NCBI GenBank assembly: GCA_021823905.1
Contig: JAKALX010000001.1
Coordinates: 1 to 42,768, forward strand
Reading direction: 5' to 3'
Length of the DNA: 42,768 nt
From: Chloroflexota bacterium
Lineage (GTDB): Bacteria; Chloroflexota; Dehalococcoidia; Tepidiformales; Tepidiformaceae
In this document: in pieces, positions 34,940 through 42,656 of the stretch
Position numbering within the stretch: position 1 is the stretch's first letter
Layout: each line of letters starts with the position of its first letter
Notes under the pieces: generated by a model
The model's database searches: none
Seen by the model: only the letters and a program-made list of their open reading frames with translations
Told to the model about the DNA's origin: nothing
Position numbers and translations under genes: made by a program

Positions 34940-35830
34940 ATGCGCGTTCTCATCCTCGGCACGGCCGGGATGCTCGGCCACAAGCTCTATCAGGCGTTTC
35001 GCGGGCGCCACGAGGTCTGGGGTTCGATCCGGCAGGATGTTTCGGCCTACGCGACACTCGAGCTGTTCGACGCGGAGCGACTGATCGCCGGCGTGGACGC
35101 GGCGGATCCGGCCACGGTGGCGCGCGCGATCGAACGGGTCGAGCCGCACCTCGTCGTCAACTGCGTTGGGATCGTCAAGCAGCTCGCCGCGGCGCGCGAC
35201 CCGATCGCCAGCATCACGATCAACTCGCTGTTCCCGCACCGGCTGGCGCGCCTGTGCCGGGACGCCGGCTGCCGGCTCATCCACATGAGCACCGACTGCG
35301 TTTTCTCCGGCCGCAAGGGGGCCTACAGGGAGGACGACCTGCCGGACCCCGAGGATCTCTACGGGCGGTCGAAGCTGCTCGGGGAGCTCGCGGACGAGGG
35401 TGCGCTGACCATCCGGAGCTCGATCATCGGCCGCGAGCTGAGGACATCGAACGGTCTGGTGGAGTGGTTCCTGGCTCAGAGCGGAAAGGCCGTGCCCGGA
35501 TACCGGCGCGCGATCTACTCGGGCTTCACGACACTCGCGATGGCGCGGATCATCTCGGGCCTCATCGACGACCAGCGGGCCCTCACGGGCGTCTGGCACG
35601 TTTCCTCGGATCCGATCAACAAGTACGACCTGCTTGGTCTCATAAGCCGGGAGTACGGGGTCGGGGTCGAGGTGGTGCCTGACAGCGAGGTCGTGGTGGA
35701 TCGCACTCTCGACAGCTCGCGGTTTCGCGCCGTCTCGGGTTTCGTGCCGCCGCCGTGGCCGGAAATGATCAGGGAAATGGCGGCGGATCCGACGCCGTAC
35801 GATGTGTGGAGGAGGTCTCATGTCGCTTGA
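34940..35830 (+). CDS. RmlD-like 4-keto reductase for a UDP-L-aminosugar (WbvR-like role)
   Basis: 296 aa from ATG 34940. SDR with MRVLILGTAGMLGHKLYQAF, NCVGIVKQLAAARDP, STDCVFSGRKGAYREDDLP and YGRSK, the RmlD (dTDP-4-dehydrorhamnose reductase) layout. It sits directly upstream of, and overlaps by 11 nt, an FnlA/WbvB-type dehydratase, so it most likely reduces that enzyme's 4-keto product. It lacks the C-terminal cupin domain that WbjC/CapF/FnlB reductases carry, which points to the RmlD-like WbvR branch (UDP-L-RhaNAc, then UDP-L-QuiNAc) rather than UDP-L-FucNAc. No RmlA, RmlB or RmlC is encoded here, arguing against dTDP-rhamnose. Confidence 0.8.
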   Translation: MRVLILGTAGMLGHKLYQAFRGRHEVWGSIRQDVSAYATLELFDAERLIAGVDAADPATVARAIERVEPHLVVNCVGIVKQLAAARDPIASITINSLFPHRLARLCRDAGCRLIHMSTDCVFSGRKGAYREDDLPDPEDLYGRSKLLGELADEGALTIRSSIIGRELRTSNGLVEWFLAQSGKAVPGYRRAIYSGFTTLAMARIISGLIDDQRALTGVWHVSSDPINKYDLLGLISREYGVGVEVVPDSEVVVDRTLDSSRFRAVSGFVPPPWPEMIREMAADPTPYDVWRRSHVA

Positions 35831-36866
35831 AGGCAAACGTGTCCTGGTCACCGGCGGTACCGGCTCGCTCGGGCAACAGGTGGTGCGCCGGCTCCTCGCC
35901 GGGGAGATGGGAACGCCGACGCGGGTCACCGTGTTCTCGCGCGACGAGGCGAAGCAGCACTACATGCGCCTTTCATACCTGCACCGTGAAGCCGCGACCG
36001 ACGAGGTCATCTATCGGAACTTCAAAGAGATCCTGAGCTTTCGGATCGGGGACATGCGCGACTTCGAGACCGTCGCGCACTCGGTGCGCGAGGCCGACGT
36101 CGTCATCCACGCGGCGGCGCTGAAGCAGGTCCCCACCTGCGAGTATTTCCCGTTCGAGGCCGTGAAGACCAACGTCGGCGGCGCGCACAACCTGGTGCGG
36201 GCGGTGAAGGAGAGCCCCGCGCCCCCGGAGGTTGTCGTCGGCATCTCGACCGACAAGGCGTGCAAGCCGATCAACGTCATGGGCATGACCAAGGCCGTCA
36301 TGGAGCGGATCCTGGTGGAGGCCAACCTCGGCTTCCCGCAGACGCGCTTCGCCTGCGTGCGCTACGGCAACGTCATCGCGTCGCGCGGCTCGGTCGTGCC
36401 TCTGTTCCTGGACCAGATCGCTCACGGCGGCCCGGTCACGGTGACGATGAAGGAGATGACGCGGTTTCTGCTGAGTCTGGACCGGGCGGTGGACACGGTG
36501 CTCGCCGCGATCCGCACTGCGCAGCCCGGGGAGACCTACATTCCCCGGGTGCCGTCGGCCCGCGTGGTGGACGTGGCTGAGGCGCTCATCGCCGGCCGCG
36601 AGATCCCGATCGCCTTCACGGGGATCCGGCCCGGGGAGAAGGTCCACGAGATCATGGTCTCCGAGGAGGAGTGCTACCGCACCGCCGAGCGCGACGGGTA
36701 CTACGTCATCGGCTCGATGCTGCCGGAGGTGGTCGGCGCGCCGGTGGAGGAGCCGGCGCTCGCAGGGGAGTACTCGTCATCCGTCGTCACGCTCGACCGC
36801 GCAGGACTGGAAGGGCTGCTGGCGCCGTTTCTTGCCGGGCGTCTGGAAGGGAGCGTGCAGGCATGA
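35820..36866 (+). CDS. UDP-GlcNAc 5-inverting 4,6-dehydratase (FnlA/WbjB/WbvB family)
   Basis: 348 aa from ATG 35820, with GGAGGAGG 4 nt upstream inside the preceding gene. Polysaccharide-biosynthesis SDR: VLVTGGTGSLGQQVVRRLL, VFSRDEAKQHYMR, HAAALKQVPTCEYFPFEAVKTNV, STDKACKPINVMGMTKAVMER (Met in place of the usual catalytic Tyr before x3-Lys, as in this family), RYGNVIASRGSVVPLF and MTRFLLSLD. Family members without long N-terminal TM helices convert UDP-GlcNAc to 4-keto-6-deoxy sugars with inversion at C5 and C3. The stop overlaps the epimerase start (ATGA). Confidence 0.9.
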   Translation: MSLEGKRVLVTGGTGSLGQQVVRRLLAGEMGTPTRVTVFSRDEAKQHYMRLSYLHREAATDEVIYRNFKEILSFRIGDMRDFETVAHSVREADVVIHAAALKQVPTCEYFPFEAVKTNVGGAHNLVRAVKESPAPPEVVVGISTDKACKPINVMGMTKAVMERILVEANLGFPQTRFACVRYGNVIASRGSVVPLFLDQIAHGGPVTVTMKEMTRFLLSLDRAVDTVLAAIRTAQPGETYIPRVPSARVVDVAEALIAGREIPIAFTGIRPGEKVHEIMVSEEECYRTAERDGYYVIGSMLPEVVGAPVEEPALAGEYSSSVVTLDRAGLEGLLAPFLAGRLEGSVQA

Positions 36867-37966
36867 AGATCGCCACCGTGTTCGGCACGCGGCCCGAGAT
36901 CATCCGCCTGAGCCGGACGATTCGCGCACTCGACGGCGCCTGCGAGCACGTGCTGGTCAACACGGGCCAGAACTACGACCCGGACCTGTCCGACGTGTTT
37001 TTCGAGCAGCTCGCGGTGCGCCGGCCGGACGTCGAACTCGGCGTGCGCTCGAGCGCGTTCCCGGAGCAACTCGGCCAGATCCTCGCCGGCGCTGCTGCGG
37101 TCTTCGAGAGGGAGAAGCCCGACCGGGTGCTGGTCCTCGGCGACACGAACAGCGGACTTTCCGCCATCGTCGCGGCCCGAATGGGCATCCCGGTCTACCA
37201 CATGGAGGCCGGCAACCGATGTTTCGACGACCGCGTGCCGGAGGAGGTCAACCGCAGGATCATCGACCACTGCAGCGCGGTGCTGATGCCCTACACCCAC
37301 CGGAGCAAGGAGAACCTCCTGGGCGAGGGCGTCGAACGGCGGCGCATCTTCGTGACCGGCAACCCGATCTTCGAGGTGCTGCAGGCGCACGCGGCGCAAA
37401 TCGGAGGCAGCGGCGCACTGAGCGACCTCGGCCTGAGGGAAGGCGAGTACTTCCTCGCCACGATCCACCGGGCGGAGAACGTGGACGACCCGGCACGGCT
37501 CGCCGGCCTGCTGGGCGGCCTGGAGAGGGTAGCCGAGAACTTTCGCCAGCCGGTGGTCGTGAGTCTCCACCCGCGAACTGCGGACAGGCTGGCGAGGAGC
37601 AGGCTGGCGAGGAGCAGGCTGGCGGCGGTCTCCGACCTGGTGCGCCTGGCGCGGCCGTTCGGTTTCTTCGCCTTCGTCAAGCTCGAGAAGCACGCACGCT
37701 GCGTGCTCACCGACAGCGGCACCGTGCAGGAGGAGTGCTGCATCTTCGGCGTCCCGAACGTGACCTTGCGCGACGTGACCGAGCGGGCGGAGACCATCGA
37801 GGTGGGGAGCAACATCCTCACCGGCGCGGACCCCGACGCGATCCTGCGCGCGGTCAAGCTGGTGGTGGATCGGCGGGGCGCCTGGACGCCTCCGCCGGAG
37901 TACCTCGAGCCCGCGGTATCGTCCACGGTGGCCAACATCCTGCTCGGCTTCACGCTCGGGTGTTGA
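36863..37966 (+). CDS. UDP-L-aminosugar 2-epimerase (FnlC/WbjD/WbvD family)
   Basis: 367 aa from ATG 36863. MKIATVFGTRPEIIRLSR, LVNTGQNYDPDLSDVFF, LGDTNSGLSA, HMEAGNRCFDDRVPEEVNRRIIDH, ATIHRAENVD and LTDSGTVQEECCIFGVP. EAGNRCFD-RVPEE-NRRI-DH is characteristic of the FnlC/WbjD branch rather than housekeeping WecB. It inverts C2 of the reduced UDP-L-sugar, the last step to UDP-L-FucNAc or UDP-L-QuiNAc. A 15-bp tandem duplication (37586-37615, with a partial third copy to 37627) adds repeated RLARS after HPRTAD, in a surface region. Confidence 0.9.
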   Translation: MKIATVFGTRPEIIRLSRTIRALDGACEHVLVNTGQNYDPDLSDVFFEQLAVRRPDVELGVRSSAFPEQLGQILAGAAAVFEREKPDRVLVLGDTNSGLSAIVAARMGIPVYHMEAGNRCFDDRVPEEVNRRIIDHCSAVLMPYTHRSKENLLGEGVERRRIFVTGNPIFEVLQAHAAQIGGSGALSDLGLREGEYFLATIHRAENVDDPARLAGLLGGLERVAENFRQPVVVSLHPRTADRLARSRLARSRLAAVSDLVRLARPFGFFAFVKLEKHARCVLTDSGTVQEECCIFGVPNVTLRDVTERAETIEVGSNILTGADPDAILRAVKLVVDRRGAWTPPPEYLEPAVSSTVANILLGFTLGC

Positions 37967-37999
37967 GCACCTCCATCCCGCCACGATGACCACCACACG

Positions 38000-39229
38000 A
38001 TGCGCGTCCTGATCCTCTCGCAGTACTACAAGCCCGAGCCGATATTCAAGCCATCGGAACTCGCGATAGCTCTACATCAGCGCGGGCACCAGGTATGGGT
38101 CTTGACTGGGTTCCCCAACTACCCAAGTGGGAAGCTGGACCCAAGGTACCGTCTTCGCCTCCTGCACAAGGAAGAGTTGGATGGTATTCCTGTAACCCGG
38201 GCCTTCGAGTTTCCGTACCACGGCAAGAGCGTCGCTCTCCGAATAGCCAACTACGCCTCGGTGATGCTTTCGACACCGCCTGGAAGCCTTTCGATCCCGC
38301 GATGTGACGTGGCCTATGTTTACCATCCACCGCTTTCAATTGGCGTTTCTGCGTGGCTCGTGAAGCTGCTCAGGGGCACTCCCTTCGTTTACGACGTCCT
38401 CGATATCTGGCCCGAGAGCGCAGTTGCCTCAGGTCTCCTGAGGAAAGGGCTGTTCGTGTCCGCGATGGCGATGTTGGAGAAGTTTGTGTATCGGCGAGCG
38501 GGGCACATTCTTGTACCCACTGACGATGGCAGGGACAACTTGATCGCCAAGGGCGTACCTCGCTCGCGTGTCAGTGTTGTGCCTCAGTGGGTGGATGAAA
38601 CCTTGTTCGTCCGGACGAGTTCCGCGAATCGGAACGCCGTTCGCGAGAGCCTGGGTTGGTCGGGCAGGTTCGTGGTGCTGTTCGCCGGGAACATTGGCCT
38701 GGTCCAGGGACTGGAGACGGTCCTCAAGGCCGCCAGGGAACTGACCGATGCGCCTACGGTGCTCATCGTCTTGATGGGAGACGGTAGTGATAAGACGAGG
38801 CTGGTTGAGATGGCCACGGCCATGGGGTTGGGGTCGAACATCGAGTTCATCGGGCACCAACCGGTGGAGCGAATGCCCGAGTATATGGGGGCGGCGGACG
38901 TCCTCCTGGCTCACCTCCAGGCTTCCCAGCTGTGCAAATTTGTGATCCCTCTAAAGATTCTTGCATACCTGGCTGTTGGGAGGCCCATCCTGATGGCGGT
39001 GGGTGGCGCTGCGGCCCAGGTGGCCGACGAAGCCGGCGCTGGCATCACCGTGCCGTCCGAGAATCCCATGCGGCTCGCTGAAGCCGTGCGATACCTGCAA
39101 GCCTTGTCGCCTGAGCGTTTGGAGGAGATGGGCAATAGGGGCCGGTTGTTCTTTCGCGACCACTACGCGCGAGCCAAGGTTGTGGAGAGGTACATAGAAA
39201 TCCTACAGGGGACGGCGACCCAACGATGA
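38000..39229 (+). CDS. Family 4 glycosyltransferase, WbuB/WcaI-like
   Basis: 409 aa. The N-terminus RVLILSQYYKPEPIFKPSELAIALHQRGHQVWVLTGFPNYPSGK is typical of the WbuB/WcaI group; also YDVLDIWPESAVASG, VVPQWVDETLF, VVLFAGNIGLVQGLETVLKAA, LMGDGSDKTRL, FIGHQPVERMPEYMGAADVLLAHL and FVIPLKILAYLAVGRPILMA. WbuB-like enzymes often follow the fnlABC genes and transfer the L-aminosugar; the same order here suggests the same role. Codon use is less GC-extreme than in the preceding epimerase, so a composition change falls at about 37970-38000. Confidence 0.9.
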   Translation: MRVLILSQYYKPEPIFKPSELAIALHQRGHQVWVLTGFPNYPSGKLDPRYRLRLLHKEELDGIPVTRAFEFPYHGKSVALRIANYASVMLSTPPGSLSIPRCDVAYVYHPPLSIGVSAWLVKLLRGTPFVYDVLDIWPESAVASGLLRKGLFVSAMAMLEKFVYRRAGHILVPTDDGRDNLIAKGVPRSRVSVVPQWVDETLFVRTSSANRNAVRESLGWSGRFVVLFAGNIGLVQGLETVLKAARELTDAPTVLIVLMGDGSDKTRLVEMATAMGLGSNIEFIGHQPVERMPEYMGAADVLLAHLQASQLCKFVIPLKILAYLAVGRPILMAVGGAAAQVADEAGAGITVPSENPMRLAEAVRYLQALSPERLEEMGNRGRLFFRDHYARAKVVERYIEILQGTATQR

Positions 39230-39319
39230 CTCGCAAGATCGCTGCGTGGCAGAAGCCGGCATTGTGGAGCAGGGGTGGGGACTTGCTTTTGATGGGACTC
39301 CGCGCACTCCGGATGGACG

Positions 39320-40321
39320 ATGGAAGATAAACTTGTGTTGGTGACCGGTGCAACCGGTGCGCTTGGCCCAAGGGTTGTTCAGGCGTTTTCTGCCGTCGGG
39401 TACCGTGTGCGGACCCTGTCCTCGGGCCGGCCCACCCCAGGTTTGTTTCCAAGCTCGATTGAGGTGGTGACTGGAGACGTCACCAATCAGGAGGCGGTTG
39501 CAGCGGCCACGACCGGGTGTGACGTTGTGGTCCACCTGGCAGCACGCCTTCACATCGTAGATCCCCCCCCGGCGGTTCGTGAGGAATACGAGCGGATCAA
39601 CGTTTTGGGCACCGCCTCGGTGGTCTCTGCCGCGATCGCCCTGGGTGTCAGACGGGTCGTTTACTTCAGCACGGTGGCTGTATACGGGCCGGCAGGCGGG
39701 CGGCTCCTCACAGAAACCCTTCCGCTCAACCCCGATACGCTGTACGGCGAGACCAAACTGGCGGCCGAACGATTGGTCCTGGCCGCCCGCGGCCTGGACG
39801 GGTCGGCGATTGGCACAGCGCTCCGTTTCGGGGCTGTTTACGGCCCACGCCTGAGGGGGAACTACAGACGCCTGCTCTTTGCCTTGAGGGACCGGCGATT
39901 TGTGGGTCTCGGTTCGGGCAGCAACCGGAGGCCTTTGATTTATGACGCGGATGCGGCCAGGGCCACAATTGTCGCAACGGAGCATTCCACTGCCCCGGGA
40001 CAAGTGTTCAACGTAACAGATGGTGCGTTTCACAGTGTTAAGGAGATCGTTTCGGCGATGTGTCTTGCACTTGGTCGGCGACCACCCCGTTTCTCGGTAC
40101 CAGCCGCTCCGGTACGCCTCGCCGTCGGCCTCATGGAAGGGGTGGCCCGGATAATCCACGTCAAGCCACCGATTACACAATCCGCGATTGACAAGTTTAC
40201 GGAAAATGTGGCCGTCGATGGAGGGCGGTTTCAGCGCCAGCTCGGATTTCGCGCGGGCTATGATCTCGAGACCGGCTGGAAGGAAACCGTGGCGGAGATG
40301 CGAAGGACGGGCGAGCTGTGA
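39320..40321 (+). CDS. NAD-dependent epimerase/dehydratase, WbpV/WbjF-like
   Basis: 333 aa from ATG 39320. Extended SDR: LVLVTGATGALGPRVVQAF, VVVHLAARLHIVDPPP, FSTVAVYGPAGG, YGETK as Tyr-x3-Lys, RFGAVYGPRLRGNYRRL and RPLIYDADAARATI. This resembles the WbpV/WreQ/WbjF group, some members of which reduce UDP-4-keto-6-deoxy-GlcNAc to UDP-D-QuiNAc. Such a reaction needs a WbpM-type dehydratase, which the window lacks. The gene follows a WbuB-like gene, as wbjF follows wbjE in P. aeruginosa O11. The assignment of the reaction is inference. Confidence 0.78.
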   Translation: MEDKLVLVTGATGALGPRVVQAFSAVGYRVRTLSSGRPTPGLFPSSIEVVTGDVTNQEAVAAATTGCDVVVHLAARLHIVDPPPAVREEYERINVLGTASVVSAAIALGVRRVVYFSTVAVYGPAGGRLLTETLPLNPDTLYGETKLAAERLVLAARGLDGSAIGTALRFGAVYGPRLRGNYRRLLFALRDRRFVGLGSGSNRRPLIYDADAARATIVATEHSTAPGQVFNVTDGAFHSVKEIVSAMCLALGRRPPRFSVPAAPVRLAVGLMEGVARIIHVKPPITQSAIDKFTENVAVDGGRFQRQLGFRAGYDLETGWKETVAEMRRTGEL

Positions 40322-40408
40322 GAGCAGGTTGTCCGCGCCTGCGAGCGCTACGGCGGTTTCGCGCCAATGAAACCTCCTGCCATAGCGCCGTCGTGTGTTG
40401 GGAGACCC

Positions 40409-40600
40409 CTGTCACTGCGAGGAGCGGAGCGGTGAAGAAGTCTCGAGGTCACGTGAGGGCGGCCGGGAACCGGGTGGGACCGAGGTCGCTTCCCCGACCG
40501 CCACGCGGGCGCGGTGCGCTGGCTCGCGGCAGGCTCTGTCGATTTGCTCCTCCTCGGGGTAGGCTCTGTCCCGCGTGCGACGGGACCCTCGCGATGACAG
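40409..40600. repeat. MITE/REP-like element with terminal inverted repeats
   Basis: CTGTCACTGCGAGG at 40409-40422 matches the reverse complement of 40587-40600 at 12 of 14 bases. The 192-bp element in between has no coding capacity. The left end continues GAGCGGAGCGGTGAAGAAG, the style of the dispersed GTCATTGCGAGGAGCGAAGCG repeats of many GC-rich genomes. It fills most of the 336-nt gap between the SDR gene and the glycosyltransferase fragment. Confidence 0.55.
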
Positions 40601-40657
40601 TAATTCGTCCATGAAAAACAGTGGGTCGATCTCAGCGGGTGCCAAGGGCACGTTTGT

Positions 40658-40828
40658 ATGACTGCACCGATCGATTGCTCGGTCGTCGTGCTGACCCTCA
40701 ACGAGGAGGCCAACATCGGCCGGCTCCTCGAGTCCCTCGAGGGTTGGGTCGCAGCGATCTTCGTCGTGGACTCCGGCAGCACGGACGGGACGCTCGAGGT
40801 CGCCCGGCGCTTTAGGATCTATCCATAA
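40658..40828 (+). pseudogene. Family 2 glycosyltransferase fragment cut off by the IS5-family element
   Basis: 56 codons from ATG 40658. CSVVVLTLNEEANIGRLLESLEG and IFVVDSGSTDGTLEVARR are the first two blocks of a WaaE-like GT2 enzyme. After VARRF the frame enters the insertion sequence at 40815 and stops at 40826-40828. The remaining 200 or so residues are absent from the window; the far side of the IS is a CRISPR array, so a deletion or rearrangement must have accompanied or followed the insertion. Confidence 0.8.
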
Positions 40829-41713
40829 ATAGGGATGGCCTTGCGAAAGCAAATGATGGCAGCCGCGAGATGGACGAGAGCCAGGTAGCTGTCGTGGAGC
40901 TTTTCGAAGCGCACGAGGAGCTTGCGGAAGCGGTTGAACCAACTGTGCGCCGCCTCGACGACCCAGCGGCGGTGCTTGGGCGGCCGACCGCGACGGGCCT
41001 TGCCCTTCTGGCGGATGCGAGGGTGGTAGCCCCGCTTCGTCACGGCATCAAGCGCCGGCTGGCCAGAGTAGCCGCGGTCGCCGAGCAGGTGCATCCGGCG
41101 GTGGCGTCGCGGTCGGCACACGACGGTGTCCAGGAGCGTCTCCAGTTGCGTGACATCATTCCGGTTGGCCCCGGTGACGCAGATCGACAGCGGGACCCCA
41201 CGCCCGTCGACCAGGATGTGCCGCTTGCTTCCATTTTTTTCCCCGGTCCGTCGGGTTCGGTCCCACGGACTCTTGGGCGAGCGGCGCCTTCAACATCGTT
41301 CCGTCCACGCTTTGCCATCGCCAGGCAATGCCCTCCATGTCGTCGTACTCCGCCAGTCCAGCCCGCCACAGCGCGAGGAAGAACCCTTCGTTCAGCCACG
41401 TCCGGAAATAGCGGTGCACCGAGCTGGCACTGCCGAACCGCTCCTTGGGCAGCGACTTCCACTGACAGCCCGTCCGCAGGACGAACACGATGGCCTCGAA
41501 AACCCGCCGCGGGTCCATCGCCTTGCGTCCGGCCCCAGGCTTGCGTTGGTACTGGCGACCTCGCTGGCGAACGGCTCGCGGCGGGATCAGCGGCGCGACC
41601 CGTTCCCAGAACACATCCGAAACCTCCCAGGATCTTGCTCGTGGCATGCGTATCCTCCTGGGACAAATCTAGGTCATGGACACCTCTACGTCAATCTATT
41701 TACGGATACGCCC
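40815..41713 (-). mobile_element. IS5-family insertion sequence (IS427-like)
   Basis: Terminal inverted repeats: 40815-40832 matches the reverse complement of 41696-41713 at 14 of 18 bases (GG, TATCC, TAAATAG blocks). The length is about 899 bp. TA flanks both ends (40813-40814 and 41714-41715), compatible with the short TA/TNA target of this group; the third base differs. The transposase is on the minus strand in two frames. The left side interrupts a glycosyltransferase; the right side touches the first repeat of the CRISPR array. Confidence 0.85.
40819..41647 (-). CDS. IS5-family transposase, split at an A7 run
   Basis: Start 41647 follows AGGAGG on the minus strand. The N-terminal part has SDVFWERVAPLIPP, GAGRKAMDPRRVFEAIVFVLRTGCQWKSLP, SVHRYFRTWLNEGFF and SVDGTMLKAP (first Asp). 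The C-terminal part in a different frame has LLGDRGYSGQPALD (second Asp) and VEAAHSWFNRFRKLLVRFEK (Glu), the D-D-E of IS4/IS5 enzymes. The frames meet at seven A on the coding strand (T at 41234-41240). Losing one A gives GKNGSKRHILVDGRG, the usual family sequence. The stop lies in the left inverted repeat. Confidence 0.85.
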
Positions 41714-41715
41714 TA

Positions 41716-41949
41716 AGTGTACTTGAGCGGCGACTCCCTGCCGGCCACAGCCCGGGCGGTGGTCCTACGGGGCCACCTTCCAGTGTACTTGAGCGGCGAC
41801 TCCCTGCCGGCCACAGCCCACTCGCCCGAGTGGCGCAGGCTGCGCGCAGTGTACTTGAGCGGCGACTCCCTGCCGGCCACAGCTAGGGCATCATCCCCAG
41901 CTCCGCAGGTGCAAGTGTACTTGAGCGGCGACTCCCTGCCGGCCACAGC
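41716..41949. CRISPR. CRISPR array: four identical 36-bp repeats, three 30-bp spacers
   Basis: Repeats at 41716-41751, 41782-41817, 41848-41883 and 41914-41949 are identical, beginning AGTGTACTTGAGCGGCGACT and ending GCCGGCCACAGC. Spacers at 41752-41781, 41818-41847 and 41884-41913 are each exactly 30 bp and unrelated to one another. A 36/30 spacing is typical of type II-C (and some type V) arrays, and the reverse-complement repeat starts GCTGTGG and ends GTACACT, a type II-like form. No cas gene or tracrRNA candidate is seen in the window. The left edge abuts the IS5 element, so the array may continue, or have continued, beyond it. Confidence 0.85.
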
Positions 41950-42019
41950 CTTCGATGCCGCTGAGCACCCTTCCCCCAGCGGCTATGTAGAGTTGCTTGC
42001 GGGAGGGAAGGCTACGACC

Positions 42020-42556
42020 GTGCCAACGCGACGCCGCAAGAACAAGAAGAAGATCGACCCGTTTGACCAGCACGTCTGGCACTACCTGACCGTTCTCGAG
42101 TGGCATGCATCGTACAGCGGGCCGACGTGGGAGAAGCGCAAAGAGCCCTACACGGATTGGCGCGACAACAAGGAGAAGATCCGCATCGAGTACGACCTCA
42201 AGTACGAGGACGACCTCTCGCTCGAGATGTTGGTCGGGGCTCACCGGGAGCCCCTCCGGGTGCGCAAGCGGGAGTTCACGAGGTTCGAGTTCTGCATCTA
42301 CAGCTGCACCGACGTCGGTGGCGGGCTGTTCCAGCTTTGCCCCGACGGCGAGCTGCGCGGCTGGGCGCGCTACCCGATCGCCGGCGTCCAGGCGCTCCTT
42401 ACGCTTCTCAGCGCCGGACGGGCCGTCAAGCTGGCTGTTCATGCTTCTGAGTTCTGGCGAGGCCAGGCGCGAATTCACACCAACGGCGGCTGGTGCACGG
42501 CCGGCCATCCGAGCCTGGAAGAGGGAGAACCCCCAGAGGAAGTCACACAGGGGTAG
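42020..42556 (+). CDS. Hypothetical protein next to the CRISPR array
   Basis: 178 aa from GTG 42020, chosen because GGGAGGGAAGG (42000-42010) precedes it by about 9 nt. The same frame stays open upstream through the CRISPR repeats only because their 66-bp period is divisible by three. Very basic N-terminus (TRRRKNKKK), then DPFDQHVWHYLTVLEWHAS, many charged residues, and HTNGGWCTAGHPSLEEGEPPEE near the end. I recognise no domain; it does not resemble Cas1, Cas2 or another Cas family I know. No signal peptide or TM segment. It could be cellular or mobile-element cargo. Confidence 0.6.
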   Translation: MPTRRRKNKKKIDPFDQHVWHYLTVLEWHASYSGPTWEKRKEPYTDWRDNKEKIRIEYDLKYEDDLSLEMLVGAHREPLRVRKREFTRFEFCIYSCTDVGGGLFQLCPDGELRGWARYPIAGVQALLTLLSAGRAVKLAVHASEFWRGQARIHTNGGWCTAGHPSLEEGEPPEEVTQG

Positions 42557-42656
42557 GTGGTGCGGCGGTACGACCCAGGTACGACCCAGCCTCTGACCGA
42601 GACTTGTCTCAACTAGAAACCGGGTCGGAAGTTGTTGCGGGTTACTATCTTGCGAT

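Noticed and set aside
34940..35830. dTDP-rhamnose reductase (rmlD) of a rhamnose pathway
   Set aside because: No rmlA, rmlB or rmlC in the window, and the gene overlaps a UDP-GlcNAc dehydratase gene.
41717..42019. In-frame extension of the 42020 gene through the repeats (YLSGDSLPATA four times)
   Set aside because: The frame is open only because the 66-bp period is a multiple of three. Repeats are identical at DNA level while the 30-bp intervals are unrelated, which fits CRISPR, not a protein repeat; the ribosome-binding site is at 42000.
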